A stretch of DNA of 64,000 nucleotides from Brevundimonas vitisensis (GCF_016656965.1 NZ_CP067977.1:1426001-1490000); one strand, 5' to 3'; positions 35,181 to 45,483 are shown, numbered from the stretch's first letter. The notes: generated from the letters alone by a model not told the origin. Program-made: numbers and translations.

Positions 35181-38180
35181 ATGGCGGACGATGCCGGTCG
35201 GCTGAATCAGGTCTTTGCCGAGACCAGTTTTCTGTACGGGGCGAATGCCGCCTATATCGAGGGGCTGCACGAAGCCTGGGCTGCCGATCCTGGCTCGGTC
35301 CCCGGCGAATGGCGCGCCTTTTTCGACCAGCTGCGCGACAATGCCGCGACGGTGAAGGCATCGGCCGGTGCCGGCGGATGGGGCCGGTCGCGCGTGACCG
35401 AGCCCACCGAGGAAACCGGTGTCTTCGATGGCCGCTGGCCCGAGCCCAAGCCCAAGCCGGGCAGCAAGCCTGCGGCGGCTGCGCCGGTTGCGGCCCCCGA
35501 AGCCGTTCCGGTCAGCGCGGAAGCCATCCGTGCGGCGGCCCATGATTCCATCCGCGCCCTGATGCTGATTCGCACCTACCGGGTGCGTGGCCATCTGCAC
35601 GCCAAGCTGGACCCGCTGGGCATCGAGAAGCCGGTCGAAAATGCAGAGCTGACACCCGAATTCTATGGCTTCGGCCCGCAGGACCTGGACCGTCCGATCT
35701 TCCTGGATGGAGTTCTAGGCCTGGAGTACGGCACGATCCGCGAGGTTCTGGCCCTTCTGGAGCGTACCTACTGCGGCAACATCGGCGTGCAGTACATGCA
35801 TATCGCCGAGCCGGAGGAGAAGGCCTGGCTTCAGGCCCGGATCGAGGGCCCGGACAAGTTCGAACAGAATGCCTTCACCAAGGAAGGCAAGATCGCCATC
35901 CTGAACAAGCTGATCGAAGCCGAGGGCTTCGAGCGGTTCCTGCACAAGCGGTTCCCCGGCACCAAGCGTTTCGGCCTGGACGGGGGCGAGGCCATGGTTC
36001 CGGCCATGGAGCAGGTCATCAAGCGCGGCGGCAACCTGGGCGTCGACGAAATGGTGTTCGGCATGGCCCACCGTGGTCGTCTGAACATGCTGGCCGCGGT
36101 GATGGGCAAGCCCTATCGCGCCATCTTCCACGAGTTCCAGGGCGGCTCGACCGTACCCAGCGACATCGAGGGTTCGGGCGACGTCAAATACCACATGGGG
36201 GCCAGTTCGGACCGGCAGTTCGACGGCAATACCGTCCATCTGTCGCTGACCGCCAATCCGTCGCACCTGGAAATCGTCAATCCGGTCGTGCTGGGCAAGG
36301 CGCGCGCCAAACAGGCCTTTGACATCCGTGAGGCCAATGCGGGCAAGCCCGAGGCCGAATGGGTGCTGGACCGCTCCAAGGTCATGCCCGTGCTGATCCA
36401 CGGCGACGCGGCCTTTGCCGGTCAGGGCGTTGTGGCCGAATGCTTCGCCCTGATGGGGCTGAAGGGTTACCGCACCGGCGGCACGATGCATTTCGTGATC
36501 AACAACCAGATCGGTTTCACGACCAGCCCGCGGAACAGCCGGTCCAGCCCCTATCCGTCGGACGTGGCCCTGATGGTTCAGGCCCCGATCTTCCACGTCA
36601 ACGGCGACGATCCCGAGGCTGTCGTCTTTGCCGCCAAGGTGGCCACCGAATACCGCCAGAAGTTCAACAAGGACGTGGTGGTGGACATGTTCTGCTACCG
36701 CCGCTTCGGCCACAACGAGGGCGACGACCCGACCTTCACCCAGCCGCTGATGTACGCCAAGATCAAGGCGCAGCCGTCCACGCGCGAAATCTATTCGCGG
36801 CGTCTGATCGAAGAGGGCGTGATCGACCAGGCCACGGTCGATGCCGAGATCGCGCGGTTCGAACAGTTTCTGGATGAACAGTTCGAGGCCGGCAAAACCT
36901 TCGTGGCCGACAAGGCCGACTGGCTGGACGGTCAATGGCAGGGCATCGGCCTGCCCGAGGGCGACGAGCGACGCGGCTCGACCGCCGTCGCGCGCGAAAA
37001 GCTGCACGACCTGGGCCGCCGCCTGACGACGATTCCGAACCAGGTGGACATCCACAAGACGCTGAAGCGCGTCATGGAGGCCCGCCGCGAAACCATCGAC
37101 AGCGGTGCCAACATCGATTGGGCGACGGCCGAGAGCCTGGCCTTCGCCAGCCTGTTGGACGAAGGCTTCCCGGTGCGCCTGTCCGGTCAGGATTCGGTGC
37201 GCGGTACCTTCAGCCAGCGCCACTCCGGCATCGTCGACCAGACCACCGAAGACCGCTACGTCCCGCTAAACAACCTGGGCGAAAGGCAGTCGCAGTTCGA
37301 AGTGATCGATTCGGCCCTGTCCGAAGAAGCGGTTCTGGGCTTTGAGTACGGCTATGCCCTGGCCGATCCGAACAGCCTCGTGCTGTGGGAGGCGCAGTTC
37401 GGCGACTTCGTGAACGGGGCCCAGGTCGTCATCGACCAGTTCATCACCTCGGGCGAGCGCAAATGGCTGCGGATGTGCGGCCTGACGATGCTGTTGCCGC
37501 ACGGCTATGAAGGACAGGGCCCGGAACATTCTTCGGCCCGGCTGGAGCGGTTCCTGCAACAGTGCGCCGAGGACAATATCCAGGTGGCCAACTGCACCAC
37601 CCCGGCCAACTATTTCCACATCCTGCGCCGCCAGATGCACCGGCCGTTCCGCAAGCCGCTGATCATCATGACGCCCAAGTCGCTGCTGCGGCACAAGAAG
37701 GCGGTGTCCACCCTGGCCGACATGGCCGAGGGCAGTTCCTTCCACCGCGTGCTGCACGACGATGCCCAGACGCGGCCCGAGGTGTCGGGCATCACCATCG
37801 CCGCCGACAACGCGATCCGCCGCGTGATCCTTTGCTCGGGCAAGGTCTATTACGACCTGCTCGACGCGCGCGAGAAGGCCGGGGTGACGGACATCTATCT
37901 GCTGCGGCTGGAACAGTTCTATCCGTGGCCGATCAAGTCGCTGTCCACTGAGCTGGCCCGATTCCCGAACGCGGAACTGGTCTGGTGTCAGGAAGAGCCC
38001 AAGAACATGGGCGGCTGGACCTTCGTCGAGCCGTGGCTGGAGCTGACCCTGGACAAGCTGAACGTCAAGGCGAAACGGCCCCGCTATGTCGGACGGCCGG
38101 CCTCCGCCTCGACCGCCGCCGGCCAGATGAGCCGCCACCTCAAAGAACTCGAAGCCTTCACCGCCGAAGCCCTCGCCTAA
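35181..38180 (+). CDS. sucA: 2-oxoglutarate dehydrogenase E1 component
   Basis: SucA is the thiamine-diphosphate-dependent E1 of the 2-oxoglutarate dehydrogenase complex in the TCA cycle. The 999 residues are long but within range. The N-terminal segment (NQVFAETSFLYGANAAYIEG) interacts with E2. The core has EMVFGMAHRGRLNMLAAVMG, the ThDP-binding GDAAFAGQGVVAECFAL, FVINNQIGFTTSPRNSRSS, CYRRFGHNEGDDPTFTQPL, and the C-terminal transketolase domain with LPHGYEGQGPEHSSARLERF. sucB starts 30 bases downstream, so the two form an operon with a promoter near 35099-35128. Confidence 0.98.
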   Translation: MADDAGRLNQVFAETSFLYGANAAYIEGLHEAWAADPGSVPGEWRAFFDQLRDNAATVKASAGAGGWGRSRVTEPTEETGVFDGRWPEPKPKPGSKPAAAAPVAAPEAVPVSAEAIRAAAHDSIRALMLIRTYRVRGHLHAKLDPLGIEKPVENAELTPEFYGFGPQDLDRPIFLDGVLGLEYGTIREVLALLERTYCGNIGVQYMHIAEPEEKAWLQARIEGPDKFEQNAFTKEGKIAILNKLIEAEGFERFLHKRFPGTKRFGLDGGEAMVPAMEQVIKRGGNLGVDEMVFGMAHRGRLNMLAAVMGKPYRAIFHEFQGGSTVPSDIEGSGDVKYHMGASSDRQFDGNTVHLSLTANPSHLEIVNPVVLGKARAKQAFDIREANAGKPEAEWVLDRSKVMPVLIHGDAAFAGQGVVAECFALMGLKGYRTGGTMHFVINNQIGFTTSPRNSRSSPYPSDVALMVQAPIFHVNGDDPEAVVFAAKVATEYRQKFNKDVVVDMFCYRRFGHNEGDDPTFTQPLMYAKIKAQPSTREIYSRRLIEEGVIDQATVDAEIARFEQFLDEQFEAGKTFVADKADWLDGQWQGIGLPEGDERRGSTAVAREKLHDLGRRLTTIPNQVDIHKTLKRVMEARRETIDSGANIDWATAESLAFASLLDEGFPVRLSGQDSVRGTFSQRHSGIVDQTTEDRYVPLNNLGERQSQFEVIDSALSEEAVLGFEYGYALADPNSLVLWEAQFGDFVNGAQVVIDQFITSGERKWLRMCGLTMLLPHGYEGQGPEHSSARLERFLQQCAEDNIQVANCTTPANYFHILRRQMHRPFRKPLIIMTPKSLLRHKKAVSTLADMAEGSSFHRVLHDDAQTRPEVSGITIAADNAIRRVILCSGKVYYDLLDAREKAGVTDIYLLRLEQFYPWPIKSLSTELARFPNAELVWCQEEPKNMGGWTFVEPWLELTLDKLNVKAKRPRYVGRPASASTAAGQMSRHLKELEAFTAEALA

Positions 38181-38210
38181 CCGCCACAGATCAAAGACCG
38201 GAACCGACCC

Positions 38211-39764
38211 ATGGCCGACATCCTTACCCCCACCCTGGGTGAATCCGTCACCGAGGCGACCATTGCCAAATGGAGCAAGAAGGTCGGCGACGCCGTGCGG
38301 AAGGACGAAATCCTGGTCGAGCTGGAAACGGACAAGGTTTCGCTCGAAGTCGTCGCCCCGGCCGACGGTGTGCTGAGCGACATCAAGGCCGCTGACGGCG
38401 AGACCGTCACCCCCGGCACTGTTCTGGGCGTCGTCACCGAAGGGGCCAGTGACGCTGCCCCGACCGCCAAGGCCGCTGCCCCCGCTGCGGCTCCGGCGGC
38501 TGCTGAAACCCCGAAGGCGGCTGCCCCCGCCGCGTCCGCCCCGGCGGCCGGTGCCATCGACATCGCGGTGCCGACCATGGGTGAGAGCGTGGCCGAGGGC
38601 ACCATCGGCACCTGGCTGAAGAAGGCCGGTGATGCGGTGAAGAAGGACGAACTGCTGGTCGAGATCGAGACCGACAAGGTGGCCGTCGAGGTGTCCTCGC
38701 CCGCCGACGGCGTGCTGAGCGAGATCGTGGCTGCAGACGGCGCAACCGTGACGCCCGGCCAGGTGATCGGCCGGGTCTCGGCCTCCGGCACCGCTGCCGC
38801 CCCCTCCGCCAACAGCGGCTCGGCCAATTCGGGCTCGGCCCAGTATTCGGCCCCGGCTTCGGACACCCCGCTGTCGCCGTCGGTGAAGCGGATCGTGACC
38901 GAGAACAACCTGGACCCGAAGGCCATCCAGGGCTCGGGCAAGGATGGACGCATCCTGAAGGGTGATGCCCTGTCGGCCATCGGCACGGCGGCAGCGGCCC
39001 CGGCCGCAGCGCCGGCCCCCGCTGCCGCCGCTGCCGCTCCGGTGGCGCAGCCCCGCGCCGATCAGCCGCGTGAGGAGCGGGTCAAGATGACCCGTCTGCG
39101 CCAGACGATCGCGCGCCGCCTGAAGGAATCCCAGAACACCGCCGCCCAGCTGACCACCTTCAACGAGGTGGACATGACCAACGTCATGGCCCTGCGCGCT
39201 CAATACAAAGAGGTGTTCGAAAAGCGCCATGGCGTGAAGCTGGGCTTCATGTCCTTCTTCACCAAGGCGGTCGTCGCCGCCCTGAAGGAAATCCCGGCGG
39301 TTAATGCCGAGATCGACGGCACCGACATCATCTACAAGAACCACTATGACATCGGCGTCGCCGTCGGCACCGACAAAGGCCTGGTCGTGCCGGTCCTGCG
39401 CGATGCCGACACCCTGTCCCTGGCCGGGATCGAAAAGGGCATCGGCGAACTGGGCAAGGCGGCCCGCGACGGCAACCTGACCCTGGACCAGTTGCAGGGC
39501 GGCACCTTCACCATCACCAACGGCGGCACCTATGGGTCGCTGATGTCGACGCCGATCCTGAATGCGCCGCAGTCGGGCATCCTGGGCATGCACAACATCG
39601 TCCAGCGCCCGATGGCCATCAACGGCGAGGTCAAGATCCGCCCGATGATGTACATCGCCCTCAGCTATGACCACCGCCTGGTCGACGGCAAGGAAGCCGT
39701 CACCTTCCTCGTGCGGGTCAAGGAACTGCTGGAAGACCCGGCGCGGGCGCTGCTGGACCTGTAA
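38211..39764 (+). CDS. sucB: dihydrolipoyl succinyltransferase (E2o) with two lipoyl domains
   Basis: SucB is the E2 core of the 2-oxoglutarate dehydrogenase complex. The 517 residues exceed the usual 400 or so because two lipoyl domains are present: residues 1-78 with Lys42 in ETDKVSLEV, and about 115-192 with Lys156 in ETDKVAVEV. Ala/Pro-rich linkers separate them. The E1/E3-binding domain ([19 protein letters not shown]) is near residue 220, and the catalytic domain has the active-site His in [14 protein letters not shown]. coli SucB has one lipoyl domain. No lpd follows; a DUF2007 gene does. Confidence 0.97.
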   Translation: MADILTPTLGESVTEATIAKWSKKVGDAVRKDEILVELETDKVSLEVVAPADGVLSDIKAADGETVTPGTVLGVVTEGASDAAPTAKAAAPAAAPAAAETPKAAAPAASAPAAGAIDIAVPTMGESVAEGTIGTWLKKAGDAVKKDELLVEIETDKVAVEVSSPADGVLSEIVAADGATVTPGQVIGRVSASGTAAAPSANSGSANSGSAQYSAPASDTPLSPSVKRIVTENNLDPKAIQGSGKDGRILKGDALSAIGTAAAAPAAAPAPAAAAAAPVAQPRADQPREERVKMTRLRQTIARRLKESQNTAAQLTTFNEVDMTNVMALRAQYKEVFEKRHGVKLGFMSFFTKAVVAALKEIPAVNAEIDGTDIIYKNHYDIGVAVGTDKGLVVPVLRDADTLSLAGIEKGIGELGKAARDGNLTLDQLQGGTFTITNGGTYGSLMSTPILNAPQSGILGMHNIVQRPMAINGEVKIRPMMYIALSYDHRLVDGKEAVTFLVRVKELLEDPARALLDL

Positions 39765-39779
39765 GAGAGGCGGCGCGCG

Positions 39780-40187
39780 GTGGCCATTTTTGAAGTCGCG
39801 CGCTTTTCCACCCTGCCCGAAGGCGAACTGGCCGTGGCCCTGCTAAAGCGCCACGGCATCGACGCCCGGCTGCCCGATCGCGACATGGCGACCGTGAACC
39901 CCGACCTGCTGATCGCGATCGGTGGGGTTCGCGTCGTTGCGCCCGATCATCAGATCGTCGAGGCCCGCCAGATCATCGCCCAGGCCCGCAGCGGCGCCTT
40001 CGAGGATGCTGACGATGAGACCGGTGACTGGCAGATCGACGCTGTGGCCGGGAAGGTCGGTGAACTGGACGAACAGGATATTCGCGGCGTTCTGGGCACG
40101 TCAAAAAAGGCTGGGGTGTTCGTGATCTTGGCCTTCCTCTTGCTGTCGATGGCCAGTTGCCTGCTCATCCCCATGGGCGGTTACTGA
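39780..40187 (+). CDS. DUF2007-type protein with C-terminal membrane segment
   Basis: This 135-residue protein starts MAIFEVARFSTLPEGELAVALLKRHGIDA, matching the DUF2007 (putative signal-transducing) fold, a small ferredoxin-like domain. VRVVAPDHQIVEARQIIAQAR closes that domain. The C-terminus has a single hydrophobic helix (VFVILAFLLLSMASCLLIPMG) that would anchor it in the inner membrane. The start is GTG at 39780 with AGAGAGG upstream. It lies 15 bases after sucB and may be co-transcribed with it, but no functional link to the dehydrogenase is known. Confidence 0.78.
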   Translation: MAIFEVARFSTLPEGELAVALLKRHGIDARLPDRDMATVNPDLLIAIGGVRVVAPDHQIVEARQIIAQARSGAFEDADDETGDWQIDAVAGKVGELDEQDIRGVLGTSKKAGVFVILAFLLLSMASCLLIPMGGY

Positions 40188-40238
40188 CGACAGGTTTCGT
40201 CAGACGCACGGATCGTCGGCGAACGCTAAGCCGACCGC

Positions 40239-40634
40239 ATGGACTGGGCGGCGCGGCTCCTGGGGGCCTTCTACATCTTTGCGGGGCTGATGGCCCTGAA
40301 GCAGGCCGTCTTCAACTGGCGGTTCGAGCGGACCTTTGGTGCGCTGTTTCCGGCTCCGCCCGCCGAACGCGCTGCCGACGCCATCCTGGCGATCGGGGCC
40401 GTGACGGTGCTGGTGTCGGGGGTGGCGCTGGCAGGGCTCAGCCACTGGTCGGTGCCGGCCTTCCTGACCGCCTGGGCGGTCCAGGCCGGATACCTGACCT
40501 GGGCCCAGCGCTGGTATCGGCCGCTGACCGAGGACGCCGCCCAGGGTCGTCGCCAGACCCTGCATGCGTTCGGCCTCTACACCCTTGCGGTCGCAGCGGT
40601 GATGGCCTGGCAGCACACCGGAGTGCTGGACTAG
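40239..40634 (+). CDS. small hypothetical membrane protein
   Basis: This 131-residue protein has about four hydrophobic helices: LLGAFYIFAGLMALKQAVF, AILAIGAVTVLVSGVALAGL, VPAFLTAWAVQAGYLTW and LHAFGLYTLAVAAVMAW. Loops are short with charged ends, for example NWRFERTFGALFPAPPAERA. It matches no family I can name. It is 51 bases after the DUF2007 gene on the same strand. A compound inverted repeat fills most of the gap that follows before the convergent CoA-transferase gene. Confidence 0.7.
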   Translation: MDWAARLLGAFYIFAGLMALKQAVFNWRFERTFGALFPAPPAERAADAILAIGAVTVLVSGVALAGLSHWSVPAFLTAWAVQAGYLTWAQRWYRPLTEDAAQGRRQTLHAFGLYTLAVAAVMAWQHTGVLD

Positions 40635-40658
40635 ATCAATCGACATCTACCCCTGATC

Positions 40659-40786
40659 CGTCATTCCGGGGCTTGGCGTAGCCAAGAACCCGGAACCCAG
40701 GGGTCTGCCACTCACTCCGGATGCACTTGCCGTCGGAGATGTCCTCCTGGGTTCCGGGTTCGCTCTGCGAGCGCCCCGGAATGACG
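40659..40786. repeat. compound inverted repeat (intergenic palindromic element)
   Basis: Outer arms of 14 bp (40659-40672 and 40773-40786) and inner arms of 16 bp (40686-40701 and 40746-40761) are exact reverse complements in a 128-base element. The inner arm starts GAACCCGGAACCCAGG. It fills the gap between two convergent genes. It looks like the mobile palindromic repeats scattered in many alphaproteobacterial genomes and may act as a bidirectional transcription stop. No coding gene fits the interval. Confidence 0.8.
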
Positions 40787-40808
40787 GCGAATTTCGATTG
40801 ACGCTGGG

Positions 40809-41996
40809 TCAGTCCTGACGCCTCAGCCCCGCCAACACCGCCTCAGTATCCGCCCCCAGCGCCGGTGGCGGGCGGTCATAGGTCACGGGCGTCTTCGACA
40901 TGCGGATCGGGCTGGCCACCGTGCGGACGGGGGCCGACAGATCGGGGCGGCGCTGGGTCACCTCCAGCCCGCGATGCAGGGCCTGGGGCTCGGCAAAGAC
41001 CTGATCGACCGTATTGACCGGGCCGCAAGGCACGCCCGCTGTTTCCAAAACGGCCATCAGGCCCGTCATAGAGTGTCCGGCCGTCAAGGCTGACAGCGTG
41101 GCCGTCAGTTCGCTGCGATAGCTGATCCGCAGGGCATTGGTCGCGAAGCGGGCGTCCGTACCCAGCTCTTCGGCCCCCAAGGCGCGGGCCAGGGCTCGGA
41201 ACTGTCCGTCATTGCCGACCGCGATCACCACCATACCGTCCGCGCACGGAAAGGGCTGATAGGGGGCCAGGTTAGGGTGCGCATTGCCCATGCGGGTCGG
41301 AGCCGTGCCCGAAACGAAATAGTTGGTCGCCTGATTGGCCAGCATCGCCGCCTGAACGTCGAACAGGGCGATGTCGATATGCTGACCCTGCCCTGTCGCT
41401 CGGGCATGCAACAGCCCGGCCATGATGGCGTTGGACGCATAGAGGCCGGTGAACAGATCGACCACCGCGACCCCGACCTTCATCGGCTCGGCCCCGGGGG
41501 TGCCGTCCGGTTGGCCGGTGATGGACATCAGGCCGCCCATAGCCTGGATCATGTAATCGTATCCGGCCCGGTGCGCGTCCGGCCCGTCCTGACCGAAGCC
41601 GGTGATGGAGCAATAAACCAGGCGCGGGTTGATCACCGACAGGGTCGCAAAGTCCAGACCGTACTTCGCCAGCCCCCCTGTCTTGAAGTTTTCGACCAGA
41701 ACATCGCAGTCGACGATCAGTTTACGGACGATCTCAGCGCCTTCGGCCGTCGCAATGTCCAGTTCGACCGACTTCTTACCCCGGTTGGCGCACAGAAAGT
41801 AGGCGGCATCGCCGGGCGAGCCGTCGGCAAGCGTCGTGAAGGGCGGGCCCCAGGCGCGGGTGTCGTCACCGGTTCCGGGCCGTTCGATCTTGATGACCTC
41901 GGCCCCCAGGTCGGCCAGGGTCTGGGTCGCCCATGGTCCGGCCAGCACTCGCGACAGGTCGAGAACACGCACACCGGTCAAAGGGCCCTGGGTCAT
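40809..41996 (-). CDS. CaiB/BaiF family CoA-transferase (family III)
   Basis: This 395-residue CoA-transferase moves CoA between carboxylic acids via enzyme-bound thioesters. The N-terminus GVRVLDLSRVLAGPWATQTLADLGAEVIKIERPG is the family signature, followed by NRGKKSVELDI, DVLVENFKTGGLAKYGLDF with the catalytic Asp region (VENF), and YDYMIQAMGGLMSITG. The C-terminus has GVPCGPVNTVDQVFAEPQ. The start at 41996 (MTQGPLTGVRV) is preferred over an in-frame ATG 39 bases earlier. The substrate is unknown; no acyl-CoA pathway genes adjoin it. It is convergent with the preceding membrane gene and divergent from ftsK. Confidence 0.92.
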   Translation of the reverse strand: MTQGPLTGVRVLDLSRVLAGPWATQTLADLGAEVIKIERPGTGDDTRAWGPPFTTLADGSPGDAAYFLCANRGKKSVELDIATAEGAEIVRKLIVDCDVLVENFKTGGLAKYGLDFATLSVINPRLVYCSITGFGQDGPDAHRAGYDYMIQAMGGLMSITGQPDGTPGAEPMKVGVAVVDLFTGLYASNAIMAGLLHARATGQGQHIDIALFDVQAAMLANQATNYFVSGTAPTRMGNAHPNLAPYQPFPCADGMVVIAVGNDGQFRALARALGAEELGTDARFATNALRISYRSELTATLSALTAGHSMTGLMAVLETAGVPCGPVNTVDQVFAEPQALHRGLEVTQRRPDLSAPVRTVASPIRMSKTPVTYDRPPPALGADTEAVLAGLRRQD

Positions 41997-42159
41997 GGCC
42001 CTGCCTAACCCGTCGCGGTCCAGGGGAAAAGCCATGGCGGGACAGACGGGGTAAACAGGGTCTTAACCCTCATCCGGCCACAACGGGCGGTCCCCTCGTT
42101 CGCAGGGCCGCAAAGGACGACAAGCGTCCGGCAGGGGCGGTCCCGCAAGGAATGCGCCC

Positions 42160-44544
42160 ATGTCCGCCGCCCTCGCCATCGGTCACCGCGTCTGGTCCAG
42201 CGCCCGCATCGTCTGGTCCGCCCCGATCGTCGTCCGCTTTCGCGGCATGTTTCAGGCCCTGCTGGCCGCCCTGCTGGTCGTGGCCCTGCTCTCCTGGAAC
42301 CCGGCGGATCCCAGCCTGAACGCCGTGTCGGGCGCGGCCCCGACCAATTGGCTGGGCCTGAACGGAGCCCTGTTCGCCGATATCTTCATGCAGTCGCTGG
42401 GGCTGGCGGCCTGGCCTGCGGCCCTGCTGATCCTGGCGTTCGGACTGGCCACGGCGATCGGCGATTCCTTGCAACACCGGCTGAAGCCCACCCCGCTGAA
42501 GTCTCTGGCCGCGACCGGGGGCGTGCTGGCGCTGTCGGCGGCGCTGTCGGCCGCGCCCCAGCCGGCCGAATGGCCCCTGGCCTCGGGTCTGGGGGGCCTC
42601 TGGGGCACCGGCCTGACCGGCCTGATTGTTCTGGGCTGCAAGAGCCTGGGCATTCCGGGTGGTGCCCTACTGTCGGCCTTGATCTTTCTGCCGCTGGGCC
42701 TGTGGGGCATCGGCTATGCCATTGGCCTGAGGGTGTCGGACATTCAGGAGGGACTGGCCTGGGGCCGGTCTCTGCGTGTCCCGCCCGCGCCGACCCCTGC
42801 GCCCCGCGCACCGCGCCCTCGTCCCCGCCCGGCCCCTGAGCCGGAGCCGATGCCCGAGGCCTTGGCCGAGGACGATCAGACCCCGCCCTGGAGCGCGCCC
42901 ACTGCCCCGGTCGCCCCGCCGCCGCCCGCAACGCGACCTTCCGCCCAGGCTGCGCCGGAGCCCCGCGTCGCGGCCGCTAAGGCCCCGCGCCCCTCAAAAC
43001 GTGACGTGGACGTCAGCCAGCAGGCCTTCGACTTCGGGGGTGACCGCAGCGGCTTTTCCCTGCCGCCCCTGGGCATGTTGTCCAAGCCCGGCCAGCGCGT
43101 GGCCTCGGTGGATGAAGAAGCGCTGAAACAGAACGCCAAGTTGCTGGAGGGCGTGCTTCAGGAATTCGGCGTGCGCGGCGTGATCGACCAGATCCGCCCC
43201 GGCCCGGTGGTCACCCTCTACGAACTGGCCCCGGCCCCTGGCGTGAAGCACGGGCGCGTCGTGGCCCTGTCCGACGACATCGCGCGCTCCATGAGCGCCC
43301 GCGCCTGTCGCATCAGCGTGGTCCAGGGCCGCAACGCCATCGGCATCGAACTGCCCAATCTGAAGCGCGAGACCGTCTATCTGCGCGATCTCCTGGCCTC
43401 GAGCGAATATGACAAGCCCGCCCATCTGCTGCCCCTGGCGCTGGGCGAGACCATCGGCGGCGAGCCCTATGTCGCCGACCTGGCGCGCATGCCGCACCTG
43501 CTGATCGCGGGCACCACCGGCTCGGGCAAGTCGGTCGGGGTCAATGCCATGATCCTGTCGATCCTGTACCGGCTGAGCCCGGCCGAGTGCCGGTTCATCA
43601 TGATCGACCCCAAGATGCTGGAACTGTCGGTCTATGACGGCATCCCGCACCTGCTGAGCCCCGTCGTCACCGATCCCAAGAAGGCGGTCGTCGCCCTGAA
43701 ATGGACCGTGCGCGAGATGGAGGACCGCTATCGGCGGATGTCCAAACTGGGGGTCCGCAACATCGCCAGCTATAACGAGCGCGCCCGCGCCGCCCAGGAA
43801 AAGGGCGAGCATTTCGAACGCACGGTCCAGACCGGCTTCGACGATCAGGGCCGCCCCGTCTATGAGAGCGAGAAGATCCGCCCCGAGGCCATGCCCTATC
43901 TGGTCGTGGTGATGGACGAGATGGCGGACCTGATGCTGGTCGCCGGCAAGGACGTCGAGGGCGCGGTCCAGCGCCTGGCCCAGATGGCACGCGCCGCCGG
44001 CATCCACCTGATCATGGCGACCCAGCGTCCGTCGGTCGACGTCATCACCGGCACCATCAAGGCCAACTTCCCGACCCGGATCAGCTTCCAGGTTACGTCC
44101 AAGATCGACAGCCGCACCATCCTGGGCGAGCAGGGCGGCGAGCAGCTGCTGGGTCAGGGCGACATGCTCTATATGGCCGGTGGCGGGCGGATCACGCGCC
44201 TGCACGGACCGTTCGTGACGGATCAGGAAGTCGAGACCGTCTGTGCCCATCTGCGCAGCCAGGCCGAGCCGGACTACATCGACCTGATCACCGACGACCC
44301 GGATGGTGACGGGGACGCAGCCTTCGGCGACGAGGGCGGCAGCTCGGGCGATGACCTGTATGACCGGGCCGTGGCCGTGGTCACTCGCGATCGCAAGGCG
44401 TCAACCAGCTATATCCAGCGCCGTCTGCAAATCGGCTACAACCGCGCCGCCTCGCTGATCGAGCGGATGGAACAGGAAGGCGTGGTCAGCCCCGCCAACC
44501 ACGCCGGCAAGCGCGACATCCTGGCCGGACCGCCGCCTATGTGA
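42160..44544 (+). CDS. ftsK: DNA translocase FtsK
   Basis: FtsK is a septal DNA pump that moves the chromosome during division. The 794 residues have about four N-terminal membrane segments (residues 30-195), for example [16 protein letters not shown], then a Pro/Ala-rich linker (about 210-280) and the RecA-like motor. Walker A is [12 protein letters not shown] near residue 453 and Walker B is [12 protein letters not shown] near residue 583. The C-terminal gamma winged helix ([21 protein letters not shown]) binds KOPS-type sites. The gene is followed by a repeat-filled gap and lolA, a common alphaproteobacterial order. Confidence 0.97.
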   Translation: MSAALAIGHRVWSSARIVWSAPIVVRFRGMFQALLAALLVVALLSWNPADPSLNAVSGAAPTNWLGLNGALFADIFMQSLGLAAWPAALLILAFGLATAIGDSLQHRLKPTPLKSLAATGGVLALSAALSAAPQPAEWPLASGLGGLWGTGLTGLIVLGCKSLGIPGGALLSALIFLPLGLWGIGYAIGLRVSDIQEGLAWGRSLRVPPAPTPAPRAPRPRPRPAPEPEPMPEALAEDDQTPPWSAPTAPVAPPPPATRPSAQAAPEPRVAAAKAPRPSKRDVDVSQQAFDFGGDRSGFSLPPLGMLSKPGQRVASVDEEALKQNAKLLEGVLQEFGVRGVIDQIRPGPVVTLYELAPAPGVKHGRVVALSDDIARSMSARACRISVVQGRNAIGIELPNLKRETVYLRDLLASSEYDKPAHLLPLALGETIGGEPYVADLARMPHLLIAGTTGSGKSVGVNAMILSILYRLSPAECRFIMIDPKMLELSVYDGIPHLLSPVVTDPKKAVVALKWTVREMEDRYRRMSKLGVRNIASYNERARAAQEKGEHFERTVQTGFDDQGRPVYESEKIRPEAMPYLVVVMDEMADLMLVAGKDVEGAVQRLAQMARAAGIHLIMATQRPSVDVITGTIKANFPTRISFQVTSKIDSRTILGEQGGEQLLGQGDMLYMAGGGRITRLHGPFVTDQEVETVCAHLRSQAEPDYIDLITDDPDGDGDAAFGDEGGSSGDDLYDRAVAVVTRDRKASTSYIQRRLQIGYNRAASLIERMEQEGVVSPANHAGKRDILAGPPPM

Positions 44545-44597
44545 TCAACGGGCGCTATGCTCGCGACGCGGTCTCTCGCCGCTTGAGCGCCACTGTC

Positions 44598-44712
44598 TCT
44601 CCCTCCCCTTCATGGGGAGGGACGGCGAGCCTCTGGCGAGCCAGGGTGGGGCAGTTCGGACATCTCCACCCCGATGCCGCGCGATCATCCCTCCCTATGA
44701 AGGGGAGGGAGA
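44598..44712. repeat. intergenic inverted-repeat element with 25-bp arms
   Basis: A 25-base arm at 44598-44622 (beginning TCTCCCTCCCC) is the reverse complement of 44688-44712 with one mismatch. Each arm is itself nearly palindromic. It fills most of the 303-base gap between ftsK and lolA. Such elements recur between genes in Caulobacterales, and this one may fold in RNA. I see no ORF in the gap except a short reading extending lolA upstream, which is not credible. Confidence 0.72.
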
Positions 44713-44847
44713 AGCCTTTGGGAACCCTCTGGCTGAACAAGCCTTCATTCCACCGCCGGAATATGGTCAGGCTTGCGTCATGCCCTTGCCGCGCCGGGCC
44801 GTCACAACGGCATTCTCGATAATCGTCCCGCATGGGAGAAGACTGAC

Positions 44848-45483
44848 ATGACCGTTTCACGCCGCGCCTTTGGTTTCGGAGCCGCCGCCCTGGCCAGCCT
44901 GGCCGCCCTGCCCGTTTCGGCCCAGGCCAATCTGTCAGCTGAGGATCGCGCCGTCCTGGCCCGCGCCCAGACCTATCTGCAGGGCCTGACGTCGGCCCAG
45001 GGCAATTTCGTCGAGACCGGACCCGGCGGCCAGCGGCGGGAAGGCCGCTTCTATCTGCAGCGCCCCGGGCGGATGCGGTTCGAATACACCAATCCCGCCG
45101 GTCTGCTGGTCGTATCGGACGGTTCGAACGTCAAACGCTATGATCCGCGCCTGAACGTCTTCCGACAGGTTCCGCTGTCGGCCACGCCGCTGTCGACGTT
45201 CCTGGCGCGCAACGTCAGGCTGGACCAGGGTGTGCGTATCGATCGTGTCACGCGGATGCAGTCGGGGGCCTTTGCCATCACCGCCCGTGACAACCGCCGG
45301 CCCAATGACGGCTCGGTCATCCTGGCCTTTGCCGGCAGCCCGATGCGGTTGCAGGAATGGACGATCACGGACGCCCAGGGAACCCGCACCCGGACCCAGC
45401 TGACCAGTCTGACGCCCGCCTCGAATCTGTCGGCCAGCCTGTTCCGCCTGTCAGATCCAACCCGTCGTCCGGGCCGGAACTGA
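44848..45483 (+). CDS. lolA: outer-membrane lipoprotein carrier LolA
   Basis: LolA shuttles lipoproteins from the inner membrane through the periplasm to LolB or the outer membrane. The 211-residue protein has a signal with a twin-arginine-like start (TVSRRAFGFGAAALASLAAL), cleaved near SAQ-A. The mature part has YLQGLTSAQGNFVETGPGG, GRFYLQRPGRMRFEY and LLVVSDGSNVKRYDPRLNVFRQVPL, all typical of the fold. The start at 44848 has a GGAGAAG site. Upstream in-frame codons run through the repeat region and were rejected. A probable terminator lies downstream at 45649-45681. Confidence 0.93.
   Translation: MTVSRRAFGFGAAALASLAALPVSAQANLSAEDRAVLARAQTYLQGLTSAQGNFVETGPGGQRREGRFYLQRPGRMRFEYTNPAGLLVVSDGSNVKRYDPRLNVFRQVPLSATPLSTFLARNVRLDQGVRIDRVTRMQSGAFAITARDNRRPNDGSVILAFAGSPMRLQEWTITDAQGTRTRTQLTSLTPASNLSASLFRLSDPTRRPGRN

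Noticed and set aside
35715..37223. Antisense reading of about 500 codons inside sucA
   Set aside because: Shadow of sucA with the same compositional bias; sucA is unambiguous.
37266..39674. Antisense reading of about 800 codons across sucA and sucB
   Set aside because: Glycine/aspartate-rich shadow of the Ala/Pro-rich sucB linkers; no start signals or motifs.
42052..42066. Possible CtrA site (TAAA-N7-TTAA) upstream of ftsK
   Set aside because: Only one half-site is exact and the motif is short, so chance occurrence is likely.
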